Positions 24,722 to 32,329 of a DNA stretch of 64,000 bases are shown here, one piece after another (positions within the stretch are counted from its first letter, which is position 1; each line of letters begins with the position of its first letter). Both the position numbers and the translations under genes were made by a program. The stretch spans positions 139,660 through 203,659 of the forward strand of contig NZ_JBHLZU010000007.1 of the NCBI RefSeq assembly GCF_042429765.1, written 5' to 3'. This DNA is from Allokutzneria oryzae (GTDB taxonomy: Bacteria; Actinomycetota; Actinomycetes; Mycobacteriales; Pseudonocardiaceae). Under the pieces are notes generated by a model. The model saw only the letters and a program-made list of their open reading frames with translations, made no database searches and had not been told where the DNA came from.

Positions 24722-25591
24722 ATGACGCGGCTCGACCACGCCGAGGCTGTGTTCGCGACGGTGCGGCCGAGGCTGTTCGGCATCGCCTACCGGATGTCTG
24801 GCAGCGTCGCCGACGCCGAGGACCTGGTGCAGGAGGTCTGGGTGCGCTGGCAGACCGCCGACCACGCGGCCGTGGTCAACCCGGAGGCGTACCTGGCGAC
24901 GGCGGTCACCCGGTTGGCGATCAACGAGAGCCAGACGGCGCGAGCGCGCCGCGAGACCTACGTGGGGCCGTGGCTTCCGGAGCCGGTGGACACCTCCGCA
25001 GACCCGCAGCTCGGCGCCGAGCGGGGCGCGGTGCTGGAGCTGGCCGTGCTGATGCTGCTGGAGAAGCTCACCCCGACCGAACGCGCGGCGTACGTGTTGC
25101 GTGAGGCGTTCGACTACCCGTACCAGCAGATCGCCGAGATCGTGCGGACCACCGAGGTCGCGGCGCGGCAGCTGGTCAGCCGGGCGCGCAAGCGGCTGGC
25201 GGGCGAACGGCGGGCGCCGGTGGACGCGACAGAGCAGCGGCGGTTGCTGGCCGCGTTCGTGGCCGCCGCGCAGGCCGGTGACCTGGCGGCCCTGGAGCGG
25301 TTGTTTAGCGACGACGTGGTGAGCTACTCCGACAGTGATGGCAAGGCACGCGCGGCGCGGATCCCACTGGTCGGCGCGCACACCCTGGCGAAGGTCTTCA
25401 CCGCCTGGGCGCCGGAGTTCTGGAGCGGCGCGGCGACGACGTTCGTCGAGGCGAACGGGCTGGCCGCCGTCGCGCTGCGCCGGGGCGGCGACACGTACGC
25501 CCTGGTGACCGTGACGGCGTCGGAGCGGGGCATCGACCAGGTGATGTGGCTGGTGAACCCCGACAAGATCGCCGCGTTCCGCGCGGTGTGA
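24722..25591 (+). CDS. sigJ: ECF sigma factor, SigJ/ECF41 type with SnoaL-like C-terminus
   Basis: 289 residues. Region 2 (GIAYRMSGSVADAEDLVQEVW, about residues 19-40), region 4 (LTPTERAAYVLREAFDYPYQ, then IVRTTEVAARQLVSRARKRL), then a C-terminal NTF2/SnoaL-like domain (DLAALERLFSDDVVSYSDSDGK) that in the ECF41 group replaces an anti-sigma factor and tunes activity. Start ATG 24722. The downstream NAD(P)-binding gene is preceded by a sequence close to the ECF41 promoter consensus, which fits the known habit of these factors to control the neighbouring oxidoreductase gene. Confidence 0.88.
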   Translation: MTRLDHAEAVFATVRPRLFGIAYRMSGSVADAEDLVQEVWVRWQTADHAAVVNPEAYLATAVTRLAINESQTARARRETYVGPWLPEPVDTSADPQLGAERGAVLELAVLMLLEKLTPTERAAYVLREAFDYPYQQIAEIVRTTEVAARQLVSRARKRLAGERRAPVDATEQRRLLAAFVAAAQAGDLAALERLFSDDVVSYSDSDGKARAARIPLVGAHTLAKVFTAWAPEFWSGAATTFVEANGLAAVALRRGGDTYALVTVTASERGIDQVMWLVNPDKIAAFRAV

Positions 25592-25600
25592 CCCAGGTCC

Positions 25601-25627
25601 CGTCACAGCGCCGCCCGCTGTCCTGTC
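25601..25627 (+). promoter_or_regulatory. Candidate ECF41-type promoter
   Basis: CGTCACA (25601-25607), 16 bases, then TGTC (25624-25627). The published ECF41 consensus as I recall it is TGTCACA-N16-CGTC; this differs by one base in each box with exact spacing. It lies just after the sigma-factor stop and 53 bases before the ATG of the next gene. Confidence 0.55.
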
Positions 25628-25679
25628 CTAGCTCGTGAACGCCCGCCCATCCACCGGCGGGCCCACGAAGGGAGTGACC

Positions 25680-26420
25680 ATGCGGATCGTCGTCATCGGG
25701 GGAACCGGGTTGATCGGCACGAAGGTGGTGGCCCTGCTCGGTGAGCACGGCCACGACGCCGTGCCCGCGTCCCCGGCGAGCGGTGTCAACACGCTCACCG
25801 GCGAAGGGGTGGAGGAGGTGCTGCGGGGCACGGACGTGCTGGTCGACGTGTCGAACTCGCCCTCGTTCGCGGACGACGACGTGATGGCCTTCTTCCGCAC
25901 CGCGACGGGCAACCTGGTCGAGGCGGCGAGGAGCGCCGGTGTCGGCCACTACGTCGCGCTGTCGGTGGTGGGCGCCGACCGGCTGCCGGAGTCCGGTTAC
26001 CTCCGCGCGAAGGTGGCTCAGGAGCGGCTGATCGAGGAGTCCGGGCTGCGCCACTCACTGGTGCGCGCCACCCAGTTCTTCGAGTTCGCGGGCAGCATCG
26101 CCGACGCGGCCACCGAGAACGGCACCGTGCGGCTGTCCACCGGGGGTGTGCAGCCGATGGCGGCCGACGACGTCGCCGCCGCCGTGGCACGGACCGCGGC
26201 GGGTGACCCGCTCGACGGCCTGCTGGAGATCGCTGGACCGGAGGCGTTGACGCTCGACGAGTGGATCCGCGCGGTGCTCACCGCCCGCGCCGACACGCGC
26301 CAGATCGTCTCGGACCCGAACGCTCGGTACTTCGGCGCCCTCTTGGGGCACGACTCGCTGCTGCCGGGAGCCGGTGCCCACCTCGCACGGACGAGCCTCG
26401 CGGACTGGCTCGCGCGCTGA
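25680..26420 (+). CDS. NAD(P)-binding atypical SDR (NmrA/YbjT-like)
   Basis: 246 residues. N-terminal GGTGLIG dinucleotide motif (residues 8-14), DVLVDVSNSPS, VGHYVALSVVGADRLPESGY and a Lys a few residues later (YLRAKVAQERLIEESGL), then RATQFFEF and PMAADDVAAAV. This is the atypical SDR pattern of NmrA/YbjT-like proteins, some of which act as redox sensors. GGGAG precedes the ATG at 25680. Probably transcribed by the upstream ECF41 sigma factor. Confidence 0.87.
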   Translation: MRIVVIGGTGLIGTKVVALLGEHGHDAVPASPASGVNTLTGEGVEEVLRGTDVLVDVSNSPSFADDDVMAFFRTATGNLVEAARSAGVGHYVALSVVGADRLPESGYLRAKVAQERLIEESGLRHSLVRATQFFEFAGSIADAATENGTVRLSTGGVQPMAADDVAAAVARTAAGDPLDGLLEIAGPEALTLDEWIRAVLTARADTRQIVSDPNARYFGALLGHDSLLPGAGAHLARTSLADWLAR

Positions 26421-26428
26421 CCGCCGTG

Positions 26429-26459
26429 ACCACTCGCCGACTCCGCGTTGGCGAGTGGT
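26429..26459. terminator. Bidirectional hairpin terminator
   Basis: Perfect 10-bp stem ACCACTCGCC/GGCGAGTGGT (26429-26438, 26450-26459) in the 60-base gap between the convergent SDR and acyltransferase genes. Confidence 0.75.
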
Positions 26460-26480
26460 TGCTCAGTTATCGAGGAGCGC

Positions 26481-28613
26481 TCAGAGCGTGAGGACGGCGT
26501 CGATGGCTTGCTTGACCAGCGGTGCCATGGAGCGCATGTACGTGGCCGTCACGTGGTTGTCATCGAAGTAGACGTGGACGTTGCCGATGATCGGAGGACA
26601 GACGCTTTCAGTGCAGTAGTAGTCGCTGAGGTCCAGAAACGACACGGTGGCGGGAATGTTGGCCAGTGAGGAGTACGGCGCCTCTGGGGCGAGAATCTGC
26701 GAACGCGGCGGATTGCACTGGGGCGCCTCAACTCCGTTGGTGGCGGCGCACACCGCGGGTGAGTAGTCGAAGCGCGGGTTGTCTCGTACGGCCAGGACCG
26801 GGATACCGGCGGACTCCAAGGCGCGCCACGCCGCGACGAACCCGGGCGGGGTGGCTTCCGTGAGCCCGATCCGAGCGTTGCGGGTGCCGTTGGCGAAGAC
26901 GAGGTCAGGCTGCCGGGAGATGATCTCGGCCCTGGCGTCGGCGTTCCACCGGACGCAGGCTTGGTCTCCGATCGCGGTTTCCGAGGACGTCGAGAACGGA
27001 CACGCACCGCGCAGCATGTGCGTGATCTTCCAGTCCCGTTCCCGTGCGATGGGGTCCAGGGCCGCGAGCAGCTGCTGCATGTGCGAGTCGCCGACCACCA
27101 CCACGTGTTTGGTCGGGTTCGGCGGCGACGTGGAACAGATCTCCAGTTCCGGGTTGCGCGGAGACACGGTGCACCTGCTGCCCTCGACACCTGCGAAGTC
27201 GCCGTAGAGAGTGATCAGGGGTGGGATCACCGCGGCGTCCTCGGCGCCCCAGTACTCGAACTCCGGTGTGCGGGCCAGTGCCCCCGGGTGGTCGAGATCG
27301 TCGACGAGTGCGTCGTAGGAAGCGGCTTTGCGCAGGCTGACCGTCTGCCAGCAGCCCGCGGCCACCAACACCGGCACCAGGGTGAGGACCGCGAAGCGGT
27401 ACGCGCCCCACCGTGTCCGCCCGTCCAGGCGCGAGACCCGCACCGGTTTCTCGACGTAGTGGTGGGTGAGCACGGACAAGACCAGGGACACTCCGATGAT
27501 CACCACACCACCGGCGAGGCCGACGTGGGTCCGGTCGCGCGCGACGAGGTAGAACACCAGGACCGGCCAGTGCCACAGGTACAGGGCGTAGCTGAGGTCT
27601 CCCACGTACCGCAGGGCTGGAGTGACCAGCCACCGGTCGGCGCCGTAGCGGCTGCCGGTGGTGCCCGCGGCGATGACCGCGGCCCCGCACAGGGTGGGCC
27701 AGAGGGCGACGTAACCGGGGAACACGCTGCCCACGGACAGCACCAGTCCACAGGCCACCAGACCGAGGATCCCGACCCAGCCCAGCACGACGCGCGCCCT
27801 GCGCGGGAGCACGACGGCGTCGACGACCAACGCGAGCAGCCCGCCCAGCGCGAACTCCCACACCCGGGTGAGGGAGTGGAAGTAGGCGACCTGCTGCTGG
27901 GTCGCGGTGAACACGACCGAGAAGGCCAGTGACGCCGCGAAGACGAGCGCCTGCGCGACCAGCAGCGACCGGCGCACTCCCCGACCCGCTCGCCGCGCCA
28001 CCAGGACCACGCCCGCGACCAGCAGCGGCCACAGCACGTAGAACTGGCCCTGGATCGACAGCGACCAGAAGTGCTGTGTCACACCGGCTTCATCGTGGTG
28101 GGCGAAGTAGTCGGCCGAGTCGGCGACCAGCTGCCAGTTCTCCAGGAACAGCGCAGAGGCGACGATCTCCCGGATCGTCTGGAACCACCGGCTCTCCGGC
28201 AGCACCACCACCGCGACGGCCATCGTCACGGCCAGCACCGTCAACGCGGCGGGGAACAACCGGGTGATCACCCGTCCCCAGAGCGGCACGAACCTGATCC
28301 CCGACTCGGAGGTGGCCGCCCGCACCAGCTGTCCGGTGAGCAGGAACCCGGTGAGCAGGAAGAACACGTCCACGCCGCCGGAGACCCGGCCCAGCCACAC
28401 GTGGTAGACCACCACGAGGACGACGGCGACCGCCCGCAGACCCTGCACTTCGGGCCGGTACCGGCGAGCTGGGGCCGCGTCAGCGGAGCGCGAGCGGGGG
28501 TGGGTGTCCGGCGATGACGCGAACGACAAGAACAGCTCCGAAGTCGGGGGCGAGCACAACGCCGACCAGGCTTCCCGGCACACCACGTGGCGGCCGCGCC
28601 AGGACCGCGGCAC
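26481..28613 (-). CDS. OafA-type acyltransferase with C-terminal SGNH domain
   Basis: Up to 710 residues. The N-terminal two-thirds are an acyltransferase-3 membrane domain with about ten helices: RPEVQGLRAVAVVLVVVYHV (catalytic-type His), GGVDVFFLLTGFLLTG, FWSLSIQGQFYVLWPLL and LSYALYLWHWPVLVF. A periplasmic SGNH-hydrolase domain follows (VVVVGDSHMQQLL Ser block; YFDDNHVTATY Asp/His block). Such two-domain proteins O-acetylate peptidoglycan, cell-wall polysaccharide or lipids. The start is unsure: the GTG at 28613 precedes about 35 low-complexity residues, and no ribosome site marks any start. Confidence 0.9.
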   Translation of the reverse strand: MPRSWRGRHVVCREAWSALCSPPTSELFLSFASSPDTHPRSRSADAAPARRYRPEVQGLRAVAVVLVVVYHVWLGRVSGGVDVFFLLTGFLLTGQLVRAATSESGIRFVPLWGRVITRLFPAALTVLAVTMAVAVVVLPESRWFQTIREIVASALFLENWQLVADSADYFAHHDEAGVTQHFWSLSIQGQFYVLWPLLVAGVVLVARRAGRGVRRSLLVAQALVFAASLAFSVVFTATQQQVAYFHSLTRVWEFALGGLLALVVDAVVLPRRARVVLGWVGILGLVACGLVLSVGSVFPGYVALWPTLCGAAVIAAGTTGSRYGADRWLVTPALRYVGDLSYALYLWHWPVLVFYLVARDRTHVGLAGGVVIIGVSLVLSVLTHHYVEKPVRVSRLDGRTRWGAYRFAVLTLVPVLVAAGCWQTVSLRKAASYDALVDDLDHPGALARTPEFEYWGAEDAAVIPPLITLYGDFAGVEGSRCTVSPRNPELEICSTSPPNPTKHVVVVGDSHMQQLLAALDPIARERDWKITHMLRGACPFSTSSETAIGDQACVRWNADARAEIISRQPDLVFANGTRNARIGLTEATPPGFVAAWRALESAGIPVLAVRDNPRFDYSPAVCAATNGVEAPQCNPPRSQILAPEAPYSSLANIPATVSFLDLSDYYCTESVCPPIIGNVHVYFDDNHVTATYMRSMAPLVKQAIDAVLTL

Positions 28614-28899
28614 CGCCGTGACGCTACCTGGCGCCTTCGCCGTGACGCCAACCGCGAACGCGGAGCTCAGCCGACTGCCCCGTCCGGACGCATCCGTTGA
28701 TCAGCTTGGTTGCGGACGGCTGCCCGATGGGTCGCCCGCCGTCGAGATCCGGCCTCATGCCACTGCGCTTTCCCGATTCTCCGGCGGGTTCCTAGGATCT
28801 GTCCTGCAACTCATCCCGGTACCCCGAGGCGGCTCACCCACCCCGCGCCGCCGCGCGCGGCCTGCCGCCGTGTGCCCTGGCTGGCGTGGGCGCGGCCCT

Positions 28900-29170
28900 G
28901 GCTGGCGTGGTCAGTGTTTTCGCGTTTTGTCACCTTGATGCGCAAGAGAGCGCTCTCATATCGCATCAAGGTGACAAAACGCGAATAGAGGGGCGGGCGT
29001 GGTGCGGGTGTTGGGGCGGCCGGGGGCTGAGGGCGGCCGGGGGCGAGGGGGTCGGGGGTGAGGGGGTCGAGGGAGCGGCGAGGGGTGAGGGGGTCGAGGG
29101 GTGAAGGGGTCGGGAGCGGCGAGGGGTGAGGGGGTCGAGGGCGTCACCACGTGCAGGACACGGCCTAGGA
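28900..29170 (+). repeat. Composite palindromic repeat, copy 4 (long G-rich tail)
   Basis: In the 564-base divergent gap between the acyltransferase and GNAT genes. GCTGGCGTGGTCAGTGTTTT flank, perfect 22-bp inverted repeat (28921-28942, 28962-28983), loop with GAGAGCGCTCTC, then GAATAGAGGGGC. A long G-rich tail follows, of GAGGGGTGAGGGGGTCGAGG-type units (29040-29140), and the terminal motif CCACGTGCAGGACACGGCCT (29147-29166). The remainder (28614-28899) shows no gene I can support. Confidence 0.85.
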
Positions 29171-29177
29171 TCTCCGG

Positions 29178-29948
29178 GTGCCGAAGTCGACGGTCGTCAC
29201 CACCAGCGAGCGGCCCGACCTCACTGGCAGTGCCCTTGCACCGCTTCGCGACGGCTGGCCGACGTTCGTCCTCCACGATCCGGTCTCCAACACCCACCGT
29301 CGTGCCGTCGCGGAGTACTTCCCCCGCTTCGACGTGCTGCTCCTGGACGGCGACGAGGTTCTGGCCAGGGCAACCGCGGTGGCCCTGCGCTGGGACGGCG
29401 ACGTGGCCACGCTTCCCGAGGGCTACGACGGCGCCCTGGTCGCCGCGGTCACCGAGCACGAGAGCGGCGTCGAACCGGACACCCTGTGCATCGTGGCCGC
29501 CACCGTGCGGCCCGACCGCACCGGCGGCGGACTGGCTGGGACAGTGCTCACCGCCCTGCGTGAGCGTGCCGCCGATGCCGGGCTGCGGCGGGTGGTCGTG
29601 CCGGTGCGGCCGACGCTCAAGGCGAGCTACCCGCTGACGTCGATGCCGGACTTCCTGCGCTGGACCCGTGATGACGGCCTGCATCTGGATCCCTGGGTTC
29701 GCACCCACCAGCGGCTCGGCGCCACGATCCTGGCTCCGGCACCGCGGTCCATGGTCGTGTCCGGGACCGTCGCGCAGTGGGAGGAGTGGACCGGCATGGC
29801 GTTTCCGCGGACGGGCAGGTACGTCGTTCCCGGCGGGCTCGATCTGGTCGAGATCGACCGCGAGCGGGACAGGGGGGTCTACGAGGAGACCAATCTCTGG
29901 ATGCGCCATGGGCTCGGGGACCACCCGACCGGTGGACCGAGGCTGTAG
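29178..29948 (+). CDS. GNAT-family N-acetyltransferase-like protein
   Basis: 256 residues, GTG start at 29178. The middle shows the acetyl-CoA-binding pattern: VAATVRPDRTGGGLAGTVLT (motif A, V-x-P-x-x-x-G-G-G) with a following helix ALRERAADAGLRRVVVPVRP. A long C-terminal part (EEWTGMAFPRTGRYVVPGGL) is shared with uncharacterised actinobacterial GNATs. The terminal motif of repeat copy 4 lies within 15 bases of the start, so the repeat may supply part of its leader. Substrate unknown. Confidence 0.8.
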   Translation: MPKSTVVTTSERPDLTGSALAPLRDGWPTFVLHDPVSNTHRRAVAEYFPRFDVLLLDGDEVLARATAVALRWDGDVATLPEGYDGALVAAVTEHESGVEPDTLCIVAATVRPDRTGGGLAGTVLTALRERAADAGLRRVVVPVRPTLKASYPLTSMPDFLRWTRDDGLHLDPWVRTHQRLGATILAPAPRSMVVSGTVAQWEEWTGMAFPRTGRYVVPGGLDLVEIDRERDRGVYEETNLWMRHGLGDHPTGGPRL

Positions 29949-29970
29949 CTCGTGCTCGTATTGTTCGAGG

Positions 29971-31305
29971 ATGCGACATGATCAACACGGTGTGCCGCTG
30001 AACGCGGCCACCGCCGCCGCCGTCGACGAGCTGGACCGCGCGGTCGATGCCCTGCTGCACTTCCGCTCCGACGTCGGTGACCTCGCCGAGCGCGTCGTCG
30101 CCGAGGACCCGACGTTGCCGCTGGGAAACGCCCTGCGCGTGTACCTGGCCGTGCTCAGCACCGACCCCCAGCACCTCCCCGTCGTCGCCGACGAGTTCGC
30201 GAAGTTCCACAGCGTGGTCGACCCGAGCGTGCTGACGGCAGGCGAACGGACCCACCTTCGGGCGGCCACCCGTCTGCTGGAGGGCGACCTGTCAGCCGCC
30301 GGTCAGCTGCTCGCCGAGGCCTCCGCCGCCCAGCCGCGTGACGCCCTCGCGCTGGCCTTCGGCCACCAGATCGACTTCCTCACCGGCGACGCGGTGTCGC
30401 TGCGCGACCGCGTCGGCGGGGCCATGCCCGCGTGGAGCGAAGCGGACCCGCACTACGCCAACCTGCTGGGCATGTACGCGTTCGGCCTGGAGGAATGCGG
30501 CCATTGGGACCAGGCCGAGCAGGTCGGTCTGCGCGCGATGGCGCTGGACTCCGCCGATGTGTGGAGCATCCACGCCGTCGGCCACGCCAACGAGATGCGG
30601 TCGCGGTTCTCGGCGGGCATCACGCTGTTCGACCGGCGCCGCGAGGACTGGGACACCGACAACCTGCTGCGCGTGCACATCTGGTGGCACTACTGCTTGT
30701 TCCTGTTGGAGGCCGGTCAGCCGGACCGGGCGCTGGAGATCTACGACACCGTGTTGGCACCGACCGGATCCGAAAGCATCCGCGACGTGGTCAACGCCGC
30801 CAGCCTGCTGTGGCGGCTGTACCTGGACGGCGCGCACGACGTGTCCCGGTGGGGCGACCTGGCACGAACCTGGCCGCCAAGGATGGCGACCCCGTTCAGC
30901 GCCTTCAACGACATGCACGCCGTGATGTGCTACGTCGGGGCAGGCGAGGACGCGGCGGCTGAGCAGTTGATCGCCGAGCGTCGGCGCTACGTCACCGAGT
31001 CACCTGCCCACGTCACCAATGCGGCGCAGACCGCGCGCGTCGGCCTGCCGGTGTGCGAGGCGATCCTGGCGTTCGGTCGACAGCGCTACGCCGAAGCCGT
31101 CGATCTGCTGTGGCCGCTGCGCCGTCGCGTGCACGAGTTCGGCGGCAGCCACGCGCAGCGCGATGTCGTGCAGCGGACGCTGGTGGAGGCCGCGGTCAGG
31201 GCCAACCGAACCGACCAGGCCAGGCTGCTGGTCAGCGAGCGGGTCAGCCTGCGTCCCGACAGCCCGTACAACCAGCTCAAACTCGGCCAGGTGGCCGTCA
31301 ACTAG
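29971..31305 (+). CDS. TPR protein of the TTC38 type
   Basis: 444 residues, ATG 29971, 22 bases after the GNAT gene, same strand. All-helical with degenerate tetratricopeptide pairs: NALRVYLAVLSTDP, LLGMYAFGLEECGHWDQAEQ, WSIHAVGHANEMRSRFSAGI, WWHYCLFLLEAGQPDRALEI. The HAVGHANEMRSR and HIWWHYCLFLLEAG pair is the signature of the tetratricopeptide-repeat-38 family found in bacteria and eukaryotes, whose role is unknown. No signal peptide. Its stop codon lies inside the end of repeat copy 5. Confidence 0.82.
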   Translation: MRHDQHGVPLNAATAAAVDELDRAVDALLHFRSDVGDLAERVVAEDPTLPLGNALRVYLAVLSTDPQHLPVVADEFAKFHSVVDPSVLTAGERTHLRAATRLLEGDLSAAGQLLAEASAAQPRDALALAFGHQIDFLTGDAVSLRDRVGGAMPAWSEADPHYANLLGMYAFGLEECGHWDQAEQVGLRAMALDSADVWSIHAVGHANEMRSRFSAGITLFDRRREDWDTDNLLRVHIWWHYCLFLLEAGQPDRALEIYDTVLAPTGSESIRDVVNAASLLWRLYLDGAHDVSRWGDLARTWPPRMATPFSAFNDMHAVMCYVGAGEDAAAEQLIAERRRYVTESPAHVTNAAQTARVGLPVCEAILAFGRQRYAEAVDLLWPLRRRVHEFGGSHAQRDVVQRTLVEAAVRANRTDQARLLVSERVSLRPDSPYNQLKLGQVAVN

Positions 31306-31545
31306 GTCGTTCTGCCCTGCACACGTGGTAACACCACCCCGTCACCACCTCACCACCCCCTCACCCACGAACCCCCGGCGCCCCCTGGCGCCCCTTGGCG
31401 CCCCCTCACCCCCCCCCGGCGCCCCTTGGCGCCTCCTCACCCGCGTGCCCCACGTTTCGCGTTTTGTCACCTTGATGCGAAATGGGAGCGCTCTTTTGCG
31501 CATCAAGGTGACAAAACGCGAGAACCCGACCACGCCGAGGTCGGC
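31302..31545 (-). repeat. Composite palindromic repeat, copy 5 (reverse orientation)
   Basis: Read on the minus strand: GGCGTGGTCGGGTTCTCGCG flank, perfect 22-bp inverted repeat (31458-31479, 31499-31520), ACGTGGGGCACGCGGG, a tail of GGCGCC-containing units (31376-31440), GGTGGTGAGGTGGTG, and the far-end motif TTACCACGTGTGCAGGGCAG, which ends at the TAG of the TPR gene. It fills the left part of the 646-base gap 31306-31951. The right part (31545-31770) is G-rich low-complexity DNA, and nothing is seen in 31770-31951. Confidence 0.83.
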
Positions 31546-31951
31546 CACGGCGCGCACCGGAGGTGCGGAGGCCGAGGGGGCGGGGGCTGAGGGGGCTGGG
31601 GGGTGGGGCGCGCGGAAGGGGTGGGGAGGCGAGGGGCGGGGGTGCGGAGGCGCTGGGGTACGGAGGCGGGGGGCGGCGGGGCGAGGGGCGGGAGGCGAAG
31701 GGGGTACGGAGGCGGGGGCGGGGAGGCGCGGGGGCGGCGGCGGGTCGGGACGACTTGCAGGGCAGGCGCCAGGCGACCGATTGTCCAGTGTGGACGTTGC
31801 GGAGCCCGGACGTCGCTCGCGCTCCACGTCCGGCCTGGTCGACCGAGTCGGTTTTCCCTTGCCGCGCATGAGGGTCCGCGCTACGCGCAGCGGTCACCTC
31901 GCCACGGTCGTTTCGGGACTGGTCCCCGGGAGCGTCCGGACAATCACTGGC

Positions 31952-32254
31952 ATGAACCAGAAACGAATGGCCGTCGTCGGACTGGTGTCGGCCGTCCTGG
32001 CGATAGGAACCGGTGCAGCAGGGGCGGGCACCGCAGTGGCCGCGCCGCACACCACTCCCGCGCCAGGGGTCACCTGCCAGGGGCTGCGGTGCGACAACAC
32101 CAACAACCGCGCGGTCACGATCACCGGAACGTTCCTCTGTCCCCAGACCAGGTACTTCAAGGCCAAGCTGAAGCCCTCAAGCCTGACCTACGTCCCCAAC
32201 CCCACCTGCCCCAACGGCCGCCCCGGGGTGCGTGCCTTCTTCCCGGACATGTAG
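31952..32254 (+). CDS. Small secreted two-disulfide protein, unknown
   Basis: 100 residues. Signal peptide MNQKRMAVVGLVSAVLAIGT ending near VAA; mature part of about 66 residues with four Cys (GVTCQGLRCDNTNNRAVTIT, TFLCPQTRY, NPTCPNG). Ends in FFPDM. No family recognised. It sits between repeat copy 5 and the regulated efflux operon, same strand, and may have its own promoter. Confidence 0.6.
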   Translation: MNQKRMAVVGLVSAVLAIGTGAAGAGTAVAAPHTTPAPGVTCQGLRCDNTNNRAVTITGTFLCPQTRYFKAKLKPSSLTYVPNPTCPNGRPGVRAFFPDM

Positions 32255-32269
32255 CCGCCACGGCGTCAT

Positions 32270-32306
32270 ATTTGAACGATGGTTCTACTTGTACTATCGT
32301 TCAAAT
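32270..32306. promoter_or_regulatory. TetR-type operator and promoter of the efflux operon
   Basis: ATTTGAACGAT (32270-32280) and ATCGTTCAAAT (32296-32306) are perfect 11-bp inverted arms 15 bases apart. A promoter-like TACTAT overlaps the right part. They sit 24 bases before the MFS start codon. The AT-rich symmetry suits a dimeric TetR repressor, and one is encoded two genes on. Confidence 0.72.
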
Positions 32307-32329
32307 AGTCTCGCTGGAGGGAGGACGTC

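Noticed and set aside
28504..28988. Plus-strand open frames upstream of and through repeat copy 4
   Set aside because: They end inside the hairpin and differ in frame between repeat copies; nothing suggests translation.
3083..31520. CRISPR array as an explanation for the repeated palindrome
   Set aside because: Copies are kilobases apart, in both orientations, with no regular spacers and no cas genes.
3083..31520. Plain rho-independent terminators as an explanation for the palindromes
   Set aside because: Conservation extends far beyond the stem, and copy 4 lies in a divergent promoter region where no terminator is needed; single copies may still terminate.
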